Assembly (NCBI GenBank): GCA_937893145.1
Contig: CALBJW010000220.1
Span: 1-35,417, forward strand
Direction of reading: 5' to 3'
Source of the DNA: an uncultured Prevotellaceae bacterium
Lineage (GTDB): Bacteria; Bacteroidota; Bacteroidia; Bacteroidales; Bacteroidaceae
Length of the DNA stretch: 35,417 nt
Within the stretch, counting starts at the first letter, position 1, and each line of letters begins with the position of its first letter. The notes beneath the pieces were generated by a model. The model made no database searches. It had not been told where the DNA came from and worked only from the letters and a program-made list of their open reading frames with translations. Both the position numbers and the translations under genes were made by a program. Shown one piece after another: positions 1 through 8,284 of the stretch.

Positions 1-93
1 AAAAAAAGCAGTATAGAATTAAATATAAACTGTAAACCTAATTCAGGAAAAGACAATATAATATAGCATTAAGGCGAAATTGTGAATTTTTTG

Positions 94-118
94 GTGAGTT
101 TTTTAGAAAAAAACTCAC
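94..118. repeat. 25-bp palindrome, copy 1
   Basis: The arms GTGAGTTTTTT (94-104) and AAAAAACTCAC (108-118) are perfectly complementary around a 3-nt AGA loop. An identical copy lies at 284-308. With T-runs on both strands it could act as a bidirectional terminator. Confidence 0.8.
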
Positions 119-191
119 ATTGTAAGTCATTGAAACTAAACGCCTTAAAGACTGTATGTGATAAAAGTGAGTTTTTTCATTATATAACCTT

Positions 192-211
192 CTTATGCGT
201 ACGCGCATAAG
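192..211. repeat. Inverted repeat around GCGTACGC
   Basis: CTTATGCG (192-199) and CGCATAAG (204-211) are perfect inverted arms with a 4-nt centre. The flanks CCTT and GGAAG lengthen the pairing if a small bulge is allowed. The element sits midway between the two 25-bp palindromes. Its function is unknown. Confidence 0.65.
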
Positions 212-283
212 GAAGTATATAAGAGAAAAAGCTAATTTTTTCACATTTGAAACACAATTATCTAATTATCAAATTGTTATAAT

Positions 284-308
284 GTGAGTTTTTTAGAAAA
301 AAACTCAC
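284..308. repeat. 25-bp palindrome, copy 2
   Basis: This is an exact copy of the palindrome at 94-118, 190 bp downstream in the same form. A further AAAAACTCAC arm follows at 311-320. Confidence 0.8.
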
Positions 309-377
309 TCAAAAACTCACATCGCTGTATTTTGGTGTCCTGAATAAGTTGACACTACCATCCTATTGTGTAGGCAA

Positions 378-460
378 AAACATACGGAAGAATGAGGTCA
401 TTCTTCTGCAAGAGTGATGTCATTCTTCCGTATGTTTGAGGCTGTTTTTGCGGAAGAGTA
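378..460 (-). terminator. Repeated 3' hairpin element, copy A (end of the hybrid regulator gene)
   Basis: An 18-bp perfect stem pairs 378-395 with 420-437. The 24-nt loop can itself fold (CATTCTT with AAGAGTG). Read on the minus strand, the element begins ACTCTTCCGCAAAAA (445-459), 8 nt after the hybrid regulator stop codon, and ends in a T-run after the stem. The same arrangement recurs after GH115 at 20373-20452. It is probably a transcription terminator or mRNA-stabilising 3' structure. The arm at 470-477, overlapping the stop codon, can also pair with 452-459, so alternative folds exist. Confidence 0.75.
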
Positions 461-467
461 TCGTTCT

Positions 468-3119
468 TCACTCTTCCATTTTTCCCTCTCGATACTCGCT
501 TGGGGTGATGCCGTACTGCTTGCGGAAGCACTTGGCGAAGTAGCTTGGGGAGGTGAAACCTACATCGTAGGTGATGTCGGCAATGGAGAGGTCGGTGTCG
601 TGGAGCAGTTCCTTTGAACGCTCAAGACGAACGAGACGAAGGAGTTCGTTTGGACCTATGCCTATGAGGGATTTTGTTTTGCGGTAGATTTGTGTGTGTG
701 AGAGGGCAAACTCGGTGCAGAGGTCCTCTACGCGCAGTTCACTCTCTGAGAGATGGGCACGGAAGTATTTGTTGAGTTTGTCGATGAACTGTGAGTCCAT
801 CTTGGAGAGTCCGTTGTTGGTGTTGGCATCATCGCCCTGGTTGGCTATGGTGTCTGCCAACTGTTGCTGGCGCTTCTGGTTGGCTATGATGAGGTTGGAG
901 AGGCGAGAGCAGAGTACCTGTGTGTTGAAAGGCTTCTGCATGTAGGCTTCCACTCCGCTGTCGTAGCTGCGAATCTGTGTCTCGTCGGCTATGTCGGCTG
1001 TGAGCATGAGGATAGGGATGTGGGATGTGCTGAGGTCGGACTTGAGTATGCTGGCTGCCTCCACACCGTCCATGCCTGGCATCATGTAGTCGAGGATGAT
1101 GATGTCTGGCACCTGTTCGCGAGCTATGGCTATACCTTTCTCTGCATCGGGTGCTTCAAGGATGCTGTAGTCGTGCTGCAACTGAAGACGGACATAGGAA
1201 CGCACATCGTCGGAGTCGTCGATGATGAGGATGGAAGGAAGATTCTCCTCTGCGTTCTGTTCGGTCTGGATGTCAGTCTTGGCTGCAAGCAATGCTCCCT
1301 CCTGCAGATTGTCGATGACCTGGCTGCGCTGTATATTGTCCCTCACCTCGCCCTTCTGTCGAAGTGGGAGGCAGACGGTGAAGGTCGTTCCCTTGCCTGG
1401 TGCGCTCTCCACATTTATCTTTCCGTGGTGCATATCGACGAATGCCTTGACAAGTGCAAGACCGATACCCGTACCAGAATAGTGTACATTAGCCTGGTAG
1501 AAGTCCTCGAACACATGACTCAGCTCCTTCTCGGACATACCCTTGCCTGAGTCGGTGAATGCTATGCTGATGTTGTCGGTACCCTCTGGAGTGACATCAA
1601 CGGAGATGTGTCCTCCATCAGGAGTGTATTTGAATGCGTTGGAAAGGATGTTGTAGGTGAGTCGTTCTATCTTCTCGCCATCGGCAATCATGGTGATGGA
1701 GGCAGGACAGGTGACTCCATAGCTGATGTTGCGCTTCTCGGCGAGTGGGGAGAAGATGCGTGTCCACTCGTTCATCTTCTCGCGCAGATTGAACTCAGAT
1801 AGTTCCATGTGCATCTTGCCCTCCTCAAACTTGCGGAAGTCCATGACCTGATTGATGAGTCGGAGCAGTACGGTGACATTCTTGTTGGCTATGTCGAGCA
1901 GTCCCTCGCTGTAGGAATCGAGGGTGAGTGAGGAGCGCAGTTGGCGGAGTGGATCGGCAATGAGAGTGAGCGGAGTGCGGAAGTCGTGGCTCACATTAGT
2001 GAAGAAGCCGATGCGAGCATTAGCCATCTTCTCGATGCGAAGGCGCAGTCGCTTGTTGGTGCTGTAGGCTCGGAACACGATGATGAGCAGCACGACGAGC
2101 AGAGCGATGAAGATGAGACTGGTGGTGAGCAGGAGTTGCTGCATGTTGTAGCGCATGAGGAAGTCGTCCAGACGGTTGCTGAGCTTGTGGATGTTGTCGG
2201 CAAGTTCGGCGGCACGCTGGTTCTCAGCCTGAATGGTCTGAGCGTTGTTGATATCCACTATTCGTGGCTGTACATTCATGGCACGCTCAATCTGCTTGCC
2301 ATGCAGAGCATTGATAGCCGCCCTCATGGCTTGGTTGCCACAGGTAGGGTAGCTCACGCTGGCTGTCAGTTCGTTGTTGATAATCATCTGAGCCCCCTCA
2401 ACGGCGAGTCCATCCACACCGATGAGCATGGTGCCGTGTTCCTTGATGGCATGTCGGATGCCCTGAGTGAGATTGTCGTTATGGCAGAAGATGACATCAG
2501 GTATGTTGCCTGCCTTCTTGAGAGAGTCGAAGAGGGCGAATGCCGATTCCTGGTCCCATCCGCAGTTGAAGCTCTCGAACTGTACTCCAGCCTTCTGCAG
2601 AGTGGAGGCGAAACCCTCGTGGCGTTCCTGTACGGGAGTGATACCTATGTCGCCCTTGAACTCGGCTATGCGTACGCCCGTACCTTTCATAGATAGGATG
2701 TACTGGGCAGCCATCTGTCCCACCTCGCGGTTGTTGGCACCTATGAAGGCTGTGTATTTGTTGCTCTCTATCTTGCGGTCAACGAGTATGACGGGTATGC
2801 CGCTGTCGTATGCCTTCTCGATGACAGGCACGAGGTCCTTCGAGTTGTTCGGACTCACGATGAGGGCATCCACACCCTCAGCCATGAGGCGTTCGATGTC
2901 GGCTATCTGCTGCTGGCTGTCATCGTTGCTTATAAGGAGAGTGTATGACACATCAGAATTGAGTATCGCCTCGCGAAACATCTCTTCGTTCATCTGCCAA
3001 CGCCAGAAACCATCGGCACATTGTGATATTCCGATAGTGTATTTCTGGTCCTTTGTGTGGCATGCAGTGAGCAAAATGCATGCAAGAAGTATGGTAAATA
3101 TGTTTCTCATTGTTTTCAT
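468..3119 (-). CDS. Hybrid two-component sensor/regulator (HTCS) with periplasmic sugar-binding domain, fructan locus
   Basis: The 883-aa protein is a one-polypeptide sensor and transcription activator. Residues 1-20 form a signal sequence ending LTAC, which looks like a lipobox. Residues 27-290 resemble a type I periplasmic sugar-binding protein. One membrane helix spans about 329-349. The histidine kinase follows: phospho-acceptor His378 in SHDFRTP, N-box around Asn490/494, G-boxes DSGKGM and GTGIGLALV. The receiver has Asp677 (LDYMMPGMDG) and Lys729, and an AraC-type DNA-binding domain occupies about 795-877. This is the architecture of BT1754 of B. thetaiotaomicron, which binds fructose and controls the levan locus. 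Divergence from a fructan operon supports the same ligand here, which is inference. All catalytic residues I looked for are present. Confidence 0.93.
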   Translation of the reverse strand: MKTMRNIFTILLACILLTACHTKDQKYTIGISQCADGFWRWQMNEEMFREAILNSDVSYTLLISNDDSQQQIADIERLMAEGVDALIVSPNNSKDLVPVIEKAYDSGIPVILVDRKIESNKYTAFIGANNREVGQMAAQYILSMKGTGVRIAEFKGDIGITPVQERHEGFASTLQKAGVQFESFNCGWDQESAFALFDSLKKAGNIPDVIFCHNDNLTQGIRHAIKEHGTMLIGVDGLAVEGAQMIINNELTASVSYPTCGNQAMRAAINALHGKQIERAMNVQPRIVDINNAQTIQAENQRAAELADNIHKLSNRLDDFLMRYNMQQLLLTTSLIFIALLVVLLIIVFRAYSTNKRLRLRIEKMANARIGFFTNVSHDFRTPLTLIADPLRQLRSSLTLDSYSEGLLDIANKNVTVLLRLINQVMDFRKFEEGKMHMELSEFNLREKMNEWTRIFSPLAEKRNISYGVTCPASITMIADGEKIERLTYNILSNAFKYTPDGGHISVDVTPEGTDNISIAFTDSGKGMSEKELSHVFEDFYQANVHYSGTGIGLALVKAFVDMHHGKINVESAPGKGTTFTVCLPLRQKGEVRDNIQRSQVIDNLQEGALLAAKTDIQTEQNAEENLPSILIIDDSDDVRSYVRLQLQHDYSILEAPDAEKGIAIAREQVPDIIILDYMMPGMDGVEAASILKSDLSTSHIPILMLTADIADETQIRSYDSGVEAYMQKPFNTQVLCSRLSNLIIANQKRQQQLADTIANQGDDANTNNGLSKMDSQFIDKLNKYFRAHLSESELRVEDLCTEFALSHTQIYRKTKSLIGIGPNELLRLVRLERSKELLHDTDLSIADITYDVGFTSPSYFAKCFRKQYGITPSEYREGKMEE

Positions 3120-3130
3120 TCTTAACGGAG

Positions 3131-3138
3131 CAAAGTTA
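3131..3138 (-). promoter_or_regulatory. -7 promoter element of the hybrid regulator gene
   Basis: On the minus strand this reads TAACTTTG, matching the Bacteroidota -7 consensus TAnnTTTG, 12 nt upstream of the start codon. The -33 element is weak (ATTG complement near 3161). Transcript leader would be very short. Confidence 0.5.
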
Positions 3139-3209
3139 TGAATAAATGCCGAAAAAAGAGCAATAGACTCCGAAAAGTTGTGAAAAATTGTTCTGAATGA
3201 TATAAATTT

Positions 3210-3238
3210 TGTTGCAAATGATGCGAAAAATGTTGCAA
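3210..3238 (+). promoter_or_regulatory. Candidate HTCS operator: two TGTTGCAA direct repeats
   Basis: TGTTGCAA occurs at 3210-3217 and again at 3231-3238, start-to-start spacing 21 bp (two helical turns on one DNA face). It lies about 75-100 bp upstream of the predicted susC transcription start, between the divergent regulator and operon. AraC-type domains usually bind direct repeats with this kind of spacing, so this is a plausible binding site for the neighbouring regulator. Not proven. Confidence 0.45.
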
Positions 3239-3270
3239 TAATACAAATTATACCTCTGTAGAAGATTTTC

Positions 3271-3304
3271 TTTCATAAGAAAGTGTTGGTAAAAGATACC
3301 TTTG
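3271..3304 (+). promoter_or_regulatory. Promoter of the fructan susCD operon
   Basis: TACCTTTG at 3297-3304 matches the -7 consensus TAnnTTTG. A -33-like TTTC at 3271-3274 lies 22 nt upstream. Transcription would begin near 3311, giving a leader of about 85 nt before susC. Confidence 0.6.
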
Positions 3305-3396
3305 CACTGCTGATTCAAAAGCACCCTTTTGGAGAAAGTGAAAAACCAAAGCAAATCAATAAATTTTATTAACTAACTAAACAAACCAATCAACTT

Positions 3397-6300
3397 ATGA
3401 AAAGCAAAATTCTTTCGGGGCTCGCCCTCTTTTTGCTAAGTACTGTGACTGCGTTTGCCCAGATGAAGGTCAGCGGTAACATCATCGATGAGTTCGGTGA
3501 ACCGCTCATGGCAGCAACAGTGCTCGAGACTGGTACCACAAATGGTACTACGACTGATTTTGATGGTAACTTCTCGTTGACTATGCAGTCATCGCAGCAC
3601 ACCCTTACCATCTCGTATGTGGGTTACAAGACTCAGGTGCTCAAACCTCAAGCCGTCATGAAGGTCCAGATGACAGTGGACAACGTGCTCGACGAAATGG
3701 TGGTTGTGGGTTATACTGTAGAGAAGAAGGCAGACCTGACAGGTGCGGTAGCAGTTGTTGACACAAAGGCTCTTCAGACAGCAAGCGACCCAGACCCTAT
3801 CCGTGCACTTCAGGGTAAGGTGCCAGGTATGACTATCACAACAAACGGTTCACCTTCTGGTACAGGTACAATCCGTATTCGTGGTATCGGTTCGTTCAAC
3901 GCAAGCAACGCTCCACTCATCGTAATCGATGGTATGCCAACACAGCAGTCGCTCAACTCGCTCAACACAGCCGACATCGAGAGCATGCAGGTGTTGAAGG
4001 ATGCCGCATCAGCAAGTATCTACGGTTCGCGTGCCGCAAACGGTGTTATCATCATCACTACAAAGAAGGGTAACAAGGGCGACGGCAAGATTAAGATTGA
4101 CTTCAACGCTAACTGGACAGCTCAGATGTACAACAAGCAGACCATGATGAGCCTCTGCAACACATCTGAATATGCAACAGCAATGGCTCAGGCTGCTCTC
4201 AACGACGGTCTCGACCCAGTGGCTTATGCAAGCAACTACGGACTTAACCTCAACGCTCAGCAGGGCACACCTATCAAGGCATGGAATCCTGCTACTGGTT
4301 CGTACGTGAACTACACAGTTGACGGTCTCTATGGTGGTTACATCAACAACAAGCGCACTATGATGTACAGCAACACTGACTGGTTGAAGGAAATCTCTCG
4401 CACAGGTTTCATCCAGAACTACGACCTCTCTGTAAGCCGTGGCGGCGAGAAGGGTAGCACAGTGTTCACTCTCGGCTACAAGCGCAACGACGGTATCTTG
4501 AAGAACACAGACTTCGAGAACCTCTCAGCTCGTTTGAACTCAGTATATAATATTAATAAGATTATCAGCGTGGGTGAGAACCTCACTATCACTCACACAA
4601 GTCAGGTAGATTGCGCTCCAATGGAGAACGCACTCAAGATGGCTCCAACAGTGCCTGTATATGAGACAGACGGCGTGACATTCGCTGGTCCTGTAGGTGG
4701 TATGAGCGACCGTCACAACCCAATGCGTGAGCTCGAATGGAACAAGGACAACTCACTCGGCATCTGGCGTATCTTCGGTAATGCATACGTTGACATCAAG
4801 CCTATCAAGGGACTTGTCATTCGCAGCAGCTTCGGTATCGACTACGATGGCGCATTCATCCACTCGGTAAACAAGACTTTCCACTCGGACATCGTAAACA
4901 ACGACAAGGCAAGCACTACGCTTTCTCACTCTAACGAGATGCGCTGGAACTGGACTAACACCGCTACTTACGGTTTCGACTTCTGTGAGAACCACCACAT
5001 CAACGCTCTCCTCGGTTTTGAAACATACAAGGACACTCGCATCGACTTCTCTGCATACTCAGAAGGTTTCGATGAGGAGACACTCAACTACATGTGGCCA
5101 GATGCTGCTACAGGCAACATGCGCAACACAGGTTACAAGTCGGGTTATGCACTCGTTTCCCTCTTCGGTAAGATTGACTACACCGGGGACGAACGTACCC
5201 TCGCAAGCTTCACAATCCGTCGAGACGGTTCGAGCCGATTCGGTAAGAACAACAAGTACGCTACATTCCCTGCTGCCACACTCGGTTATCGTCTCAGCAA
5301 GGACATCAAGGGTGCTGAGTCATGGCTCGACGACTTGAAGGTTCGACTCTCTTGGGGTGCTACAGGTAACCAGGATATCTCGAACTCAGCTCGTTACAAC
5401 ATCTTCTTCGCAGACTATGGTAACGACCGTGTTACATCGACTGCATACGACCTCTACCTCCAGGGCTCAGGTATCTTCCCAAGCGGTTACCGCGTAAATC
5501 AGGCTGCAAGCCAGAACCTTAAATGGGAAACTACTTACCAGTGGAACGCAGGTATCGACTTCACTATGCTCAACCAGCGACTCTTCGGTAGCATCGATGC
5601 CTACAAGAAGGACATCAAGGACATGCTCATCAACCCTGCTTACCTCGCTGCTCTTGGTGAAGGTGGTGCAAGCTGGGCTAATGGTCCTTCAAGCCGCAAC
5701 CTCGGTATGGAATTCCTCGTGGGATGGAGAGATAACCTCGCTTGTGGTTTCGGTTACAAGATTAACGCTAACCTCGACTTCTTCCGCAACAAGGTCACTT
5801 CGCTCCCTGCTACTGCTACAGGTTCTTACGCTCACACTACTCGCCAGAACATCATCGAGGCAGGCAAGCCATTCGGCGCTCGCACAGGTTATGTTTGCGA
5901 CGGTCTCTTCCAGACTAAGGAGGAAGTGCTTGCAAGTGGTCAGGAGAATGCTCGTGTAGGTGGTCTCAAGTACCGCGACCTCAATGGTGATGGTAAGATT
6001 GGTGAGGAAGACCAGACTTGGATTTTCAACCCAGTGCCAAACTTCTCATACGGTCTCAACTTCGAGTTCACATACAAGAACTTCGACCTCACAATGTTCT
6101 GGCAGGGTGTTGCAGGTGTTGATGTATGGAACGACCAGAAGTACCAAACAGACTTCTGGAGCCTCACAGATGCTGGCTCGAACAAGGGTAATCGCCTTCT
6201 CGATGCTTGGACAACAAACAACCCAACATCGACTATTCCAGCCCTCACAACAGACAACACATCGAACGAAGGACGCTCAAGCTCATACTTCGTGGAGAAC

Positions 6301-6516
6301 GGTTCGTACCTCAAGCTCCGCACTCTCCAGCTTGGCTACAACCTTCCTAAGAACATCTTCGGCAAGCTTAATGTAGAGCGCGCTCGCATCTATGCTTCAG
6401 GTCAGAACCTCCTCACTATCAAGGGTGGTAGCCTCACTTGCTCAGACCCAGAGAACCCAACATGGGCTTACCCAACTACTACTTCATTCACACTTGGTAT
6501 TCAACTCGGCTTCTAA
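3397..6516 (+). CDS. SusC-like TonB-dependent outer-membrane transporter, fructan locus
   Basis: The 1039-aa protein should form a TonB-dependent beta-barrel that imports fructo-oligosaccharides together with the SusD lid encoded 3 nt downstream. Residues 1-21 are a signal peptide ending FAQ. About 24-92 form a carboxypeptidase-regulatory-like domain (VSGNIIDEFGEPL to ISYVGYKTQ). A TonB-box-like segment, DEMVVVGYT, is at 99-107. The plug covers about 112-225 and includes VLKDAASASIYGSRAANGV, a SusC hallmark. The rest is barrel, ending in a C-terminal Phe (LGIQLGF) as usual for outer-membrane proteins. Strong use of C-ending codons suggests high expression. It is first in the operon and is full length. 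Confidence 0.95.
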   Translation: MKSKILSGLALFLLSTVTAFAQMKVSGNIIDEFGEPLMAATVLETGTTNGTTTDFDGNFSLTMQSSQHTLTISYVGYKTQVLKPQAVMKVQMTVDNVLDEMVVVGYTVEKKADLTGAVAVVDTKALQTASDPDPIRALQGKVPGMTITTNGSPSGTGTIRIRGIGSFNASNAPLIVIDGMPTQQSLNSLNTADIESMQVLKDAASASIYGSRAANGVIIITTKKGNKGDGKIKIDFNANWTAQMYNKQTMMSLCNTSEYATAMAQAALNDGLDPVAYASNYGLNLNAQQGTPIKAWNPATGSYVNYTVDGLYGGYINNKRTMMYSNTDWLKEISRTGFIQNYDLSVSRGGEKGSTVFTLGYKRNDGILKNTDFENLSARLNSVYNINKIISVGENLTITHTSQVDCAPMENALKMAPTVPVYETDGVTFAGPVGGMSDRHNPMRELEWNKDNSLGIWRIFGNAYVDIKPIKGLVIRSSFGIDYDGAFIHSVNKTFHSDIVNNDKASTTLSHSNEMRWNWTNTATYGFDFCENHHINALLGFETYKDTRIDFSAYSEGFDEETLNYMWPDAATGNMRNTGYKSGYALVSLFGKIDYTGDERTLASFTIRRDGSSRFGKNNKYATFPAATLGYRLSKDIKGAESWLDDLKVRLSWGATGNQDISNSARYNIFFADYGNDRVTSTAYDLYLQGSGIFPSGYRVNQAASQNLKWETTYQWNAGIDFTMLNQRLFGSIDAYKKDIKDMLINPAYLAALGEGGASWANGPSSRNLGMEFLVGWRDNLACGFGYKINANLDFFRNKVTSLPATATGSYAHTTRQNIIEAGKPFGARTGYVCDGLFQTKEEVLASGQENARVGGLKYRDLNGDGKIGEEDQTWIFNPVPNFSYGLNFEFTYKNFDLTMFWQGVAGVDVWNDQKYQTDFWSLTDAGSNKGNRLLDAWTTNNPTSTIPALTTDNTSNEGRSSSYFVENGSYLKLRTLQLGYNLPKNIFGKLNVERARIYASGQNLLTIKGGSLTCSDPENPTWAYPTTTSFTLGIQLGF

Positions 6517-6519
6517 ATT

Positions 6520-8259
6520 ATGAAAAAGATATTTAACTATATATGTGCTGCCGTACTTGGTCTCTCGGCAGTTTCTTGTTCGGACTTCATTGAAGTGCCA
6601 CCAACAGGAGTTATCAGCGATGAAATCGCTATGAGCAATCCTGAAAAGATGACCACAGCAGCATACGCTATGCTCGGCGACTGCTGGTACAGCTATCCAT
6701 TCAACCTCTGGCCTTACGGTGATGTTGCCAGTGATGATGCTCTCAAGGGTGGTTCGGGTACTACAGATACAGGTTATCACCCAATGGAAATCTGGTCTGC
6801 ACTCAACTCTACTCACGGTGAGCTCGACGAACTCTGGTACCGCCTCTACTGCGCTATCTCACGTTGTAACCGTGCCATCACTTCTATCGATGAATACGGA
6901 AACAAGGAACTCGGTGAGGAACTTGCAAAGCAGCGTCGTGCAGAGGCTCGCTTCCTCCGCGGACACTTCTACTTCAAGCTCGTGCAGATGTTCAACAAGA
7001 TTCCTTGGGTAGATGAGAAGGCTACTGCTGCCGTTACTCAGGAAACTATCCGCAACGATGAATATACTTACGAAGAACTCATGCAGAAGGTCATCGAAGA
7101 CTTCGAGGCTGCATACGAAGTTCTCCCTGAGGTTCAGAAGGATGGTGGTCGTGCCAACAAGTACGCTGCTGCTGCATACCTCGCAAAGTGTAACCTCACT
7201 CTTGCCTACGGTAACGGTTATGAGGCTACAAACGGTTATGCTCATGTAGATACTGCATACATGTCGAAGGTCATCAAATATACAGAGATGTTCACAAATG
7301 GATCTCCTTACGGCTACGAGGCAGACTATGGTGACATCTTCATGCAGAACAACAAGAACGGTAAGGAAAGTGTGTTCGCAGTTCAGACTTCAGACTACAA
7401 GGACGACAACACTAAGTTCGGTCGTGCTAACTGGAGCAACATGCTCAACGGCTGTTGGGGCATCTGGTCTTGCGGTTGGGACTTCCACAAGCCAACTCAG
7501 AACCTCGTGAATGCTTTCAAGACTAAGAACGGTCTTCCAATGTTCGATGACTACGAGAAGGATCACAATGTATATCCAATCCAGGGCGGTTCGACAGCTC
7601 AGAAGTACGACCCACGCCTCTTCCACACTGTAGGTATGCCTTCATGGCCTTACAAGTATGAGGCTCAATATACTCTCACTACAGACAACTCTCGTACTCC
7701 TAACACTTACGGCTACTACACAAGCATGAAGGAGGTTCCACAGCGTTCACTCGGCGAGACATTCGACCAGCCATGGCAGGCATTCGCCATGAACGACTAT
7801 GTGTTCCGCTATGCAGACGTGATGCTCATGCGTGCTGAGGCTCTTATCGAGAAGGACAAGCTTGGTGATGCTCTCCTTATCATCAACCAAATCCGTGAGC
7901 GTGCTAAGAACTCTGTCAACAAGCACATCGCTTACGCTAAGGACTTCTGTGAGATTTCTCAGTATCCTTCAAGCTACTTCTCAAGTAAGGACATTGCGCG
8001 TAAGTGCCTCCAGTGGGAGCGTCGTCTCGAACTCGCTATGGAGAACGGTCGTTACTTCGACCTTCGCCGTTGGGGTATCGCTTCACAGACTCTCAACAAG
8101 TTCTTTGAGACTGAGGTGAAGGACAACTACGAAGGACAGACTTATGCTCAGTACCTCGTAGATGGCCACTACACACCAGGCAAGAACGAATACTACCCAG
8201 TACCTTACAACCAGTTGTACTATGTGCCAGGTCTTTATGTTCAGAACCCAGGCTATTAA
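6520..8259 (+). CDS. SusD-like surface glycan-binding lipoprotein, fructan locus
   Basis: The 579-aa protein is the expected SusD partner covering the SusC pore on the cell surface. The signal peptide ends in a lipobox, AVSC, with the lipidated Cys20, followed by SDF. TPR-like helices typical of SusD follow (for example AEARFLRGHFYFKLVQMF). Near the C-terminus is the characteristic RADVMLMRAEAL-type segment (FRYADVMLMRAEALIEK), then WERRLELAMENGRYFDLRRWG. The start codon is 3 nt after the SusC stop, so the two are translated together. The family is certain. Specificity for fructan is inferred from the GH32 genes downstream. Confidence 0.95.
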   Translation: MKKIFNYICAAVLGLSAVSCSDFIEVPPTGVISDEIAMSNPEKMTTAAYAMLGDCWYSYPFNLWPYGDVASDDALKGGSGTTDTGYHPMEIWSALNSTHGELDELWYRLYCAISRCNRAITSIDEYGNKELGEELAKQRRAEARFLRGHFYFKLVQMFNKIPWVDEKATAAVTQETIRNDEYTYEELMQKVIEDFEAAYEVLPEVQKDGGRANKYAAAAYLAKCNLTLAYGNGYEATNGYAHVDTAYMSKVIKYTEMFTNGSPYGYEADYGDIFMQNNKNGKESVFAVQTSDYKDDNTKFGRANWSNMLNGCWGIWSCGWDFHKPTQNLVNAFKTKNGLPMFDDYEKDHNVYPIQGGSTAQKYDPRLFHTVGMPSWPYKYEAQYTLTTDNSRTPNTYGYYTSMKEVPQRSLGETFDQPWQAFAMNDYVFRYADVMLMRAEALIEKDKLGDALLIINQIRERAKNSVNKHIAYAKDFCEISQYPSSYFSSKDIARKCLQWERRLELAMENGRYFDLRRWGIASQTLNKFFETEVKDNYEGQTYAQYLVDGHYTPGKNEYYPVPYNQLYYVPGLYVQNPGY

Positions 8260-8284
8260 TCAACTTTCAAACAACATTCAAACA

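Larger units (their letters stand above)
1..377. other. AT-rich intergenic region with palindromes, no gene
   Basis: I see no convincing gene here. The one open frame on the minus strand (38-244) runs through the palindromes and has no protein-like pattern. The stretch holds a 25-bp perfect palindrome at 94-118, an exact second copy at 284-308, extra single arms at 167-177 and 311-320, and a separate 8-bp inverted repeat around GCGTACGC at 192-211. It looks like a dispersed non-coding repeat or terminator cluster, but its family is not identified. Confidence 0.6.

Noticed and set aside
38..244. 68-aa minus-strand open frame at the left edge
   Set aside because: It crosses the palindromes and is rich in residues forced by AT-rich repeats. 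No evidence of selection as protein.
1941..2696. 251-aa plus-strand open frame (and others at 864-1550 and 2467-3141) antisense to the hybrid regulator
   Set aside because: They mirror the codon pattern of the regulator gene, lack domains and promoters, and the minus-strand protein has every expected motif.
8162..8284. Upstream start for the surface binding lipoprotein
   Set aside because: It lies inside susD and would bury the lipoprotein signal that begins at 8285.
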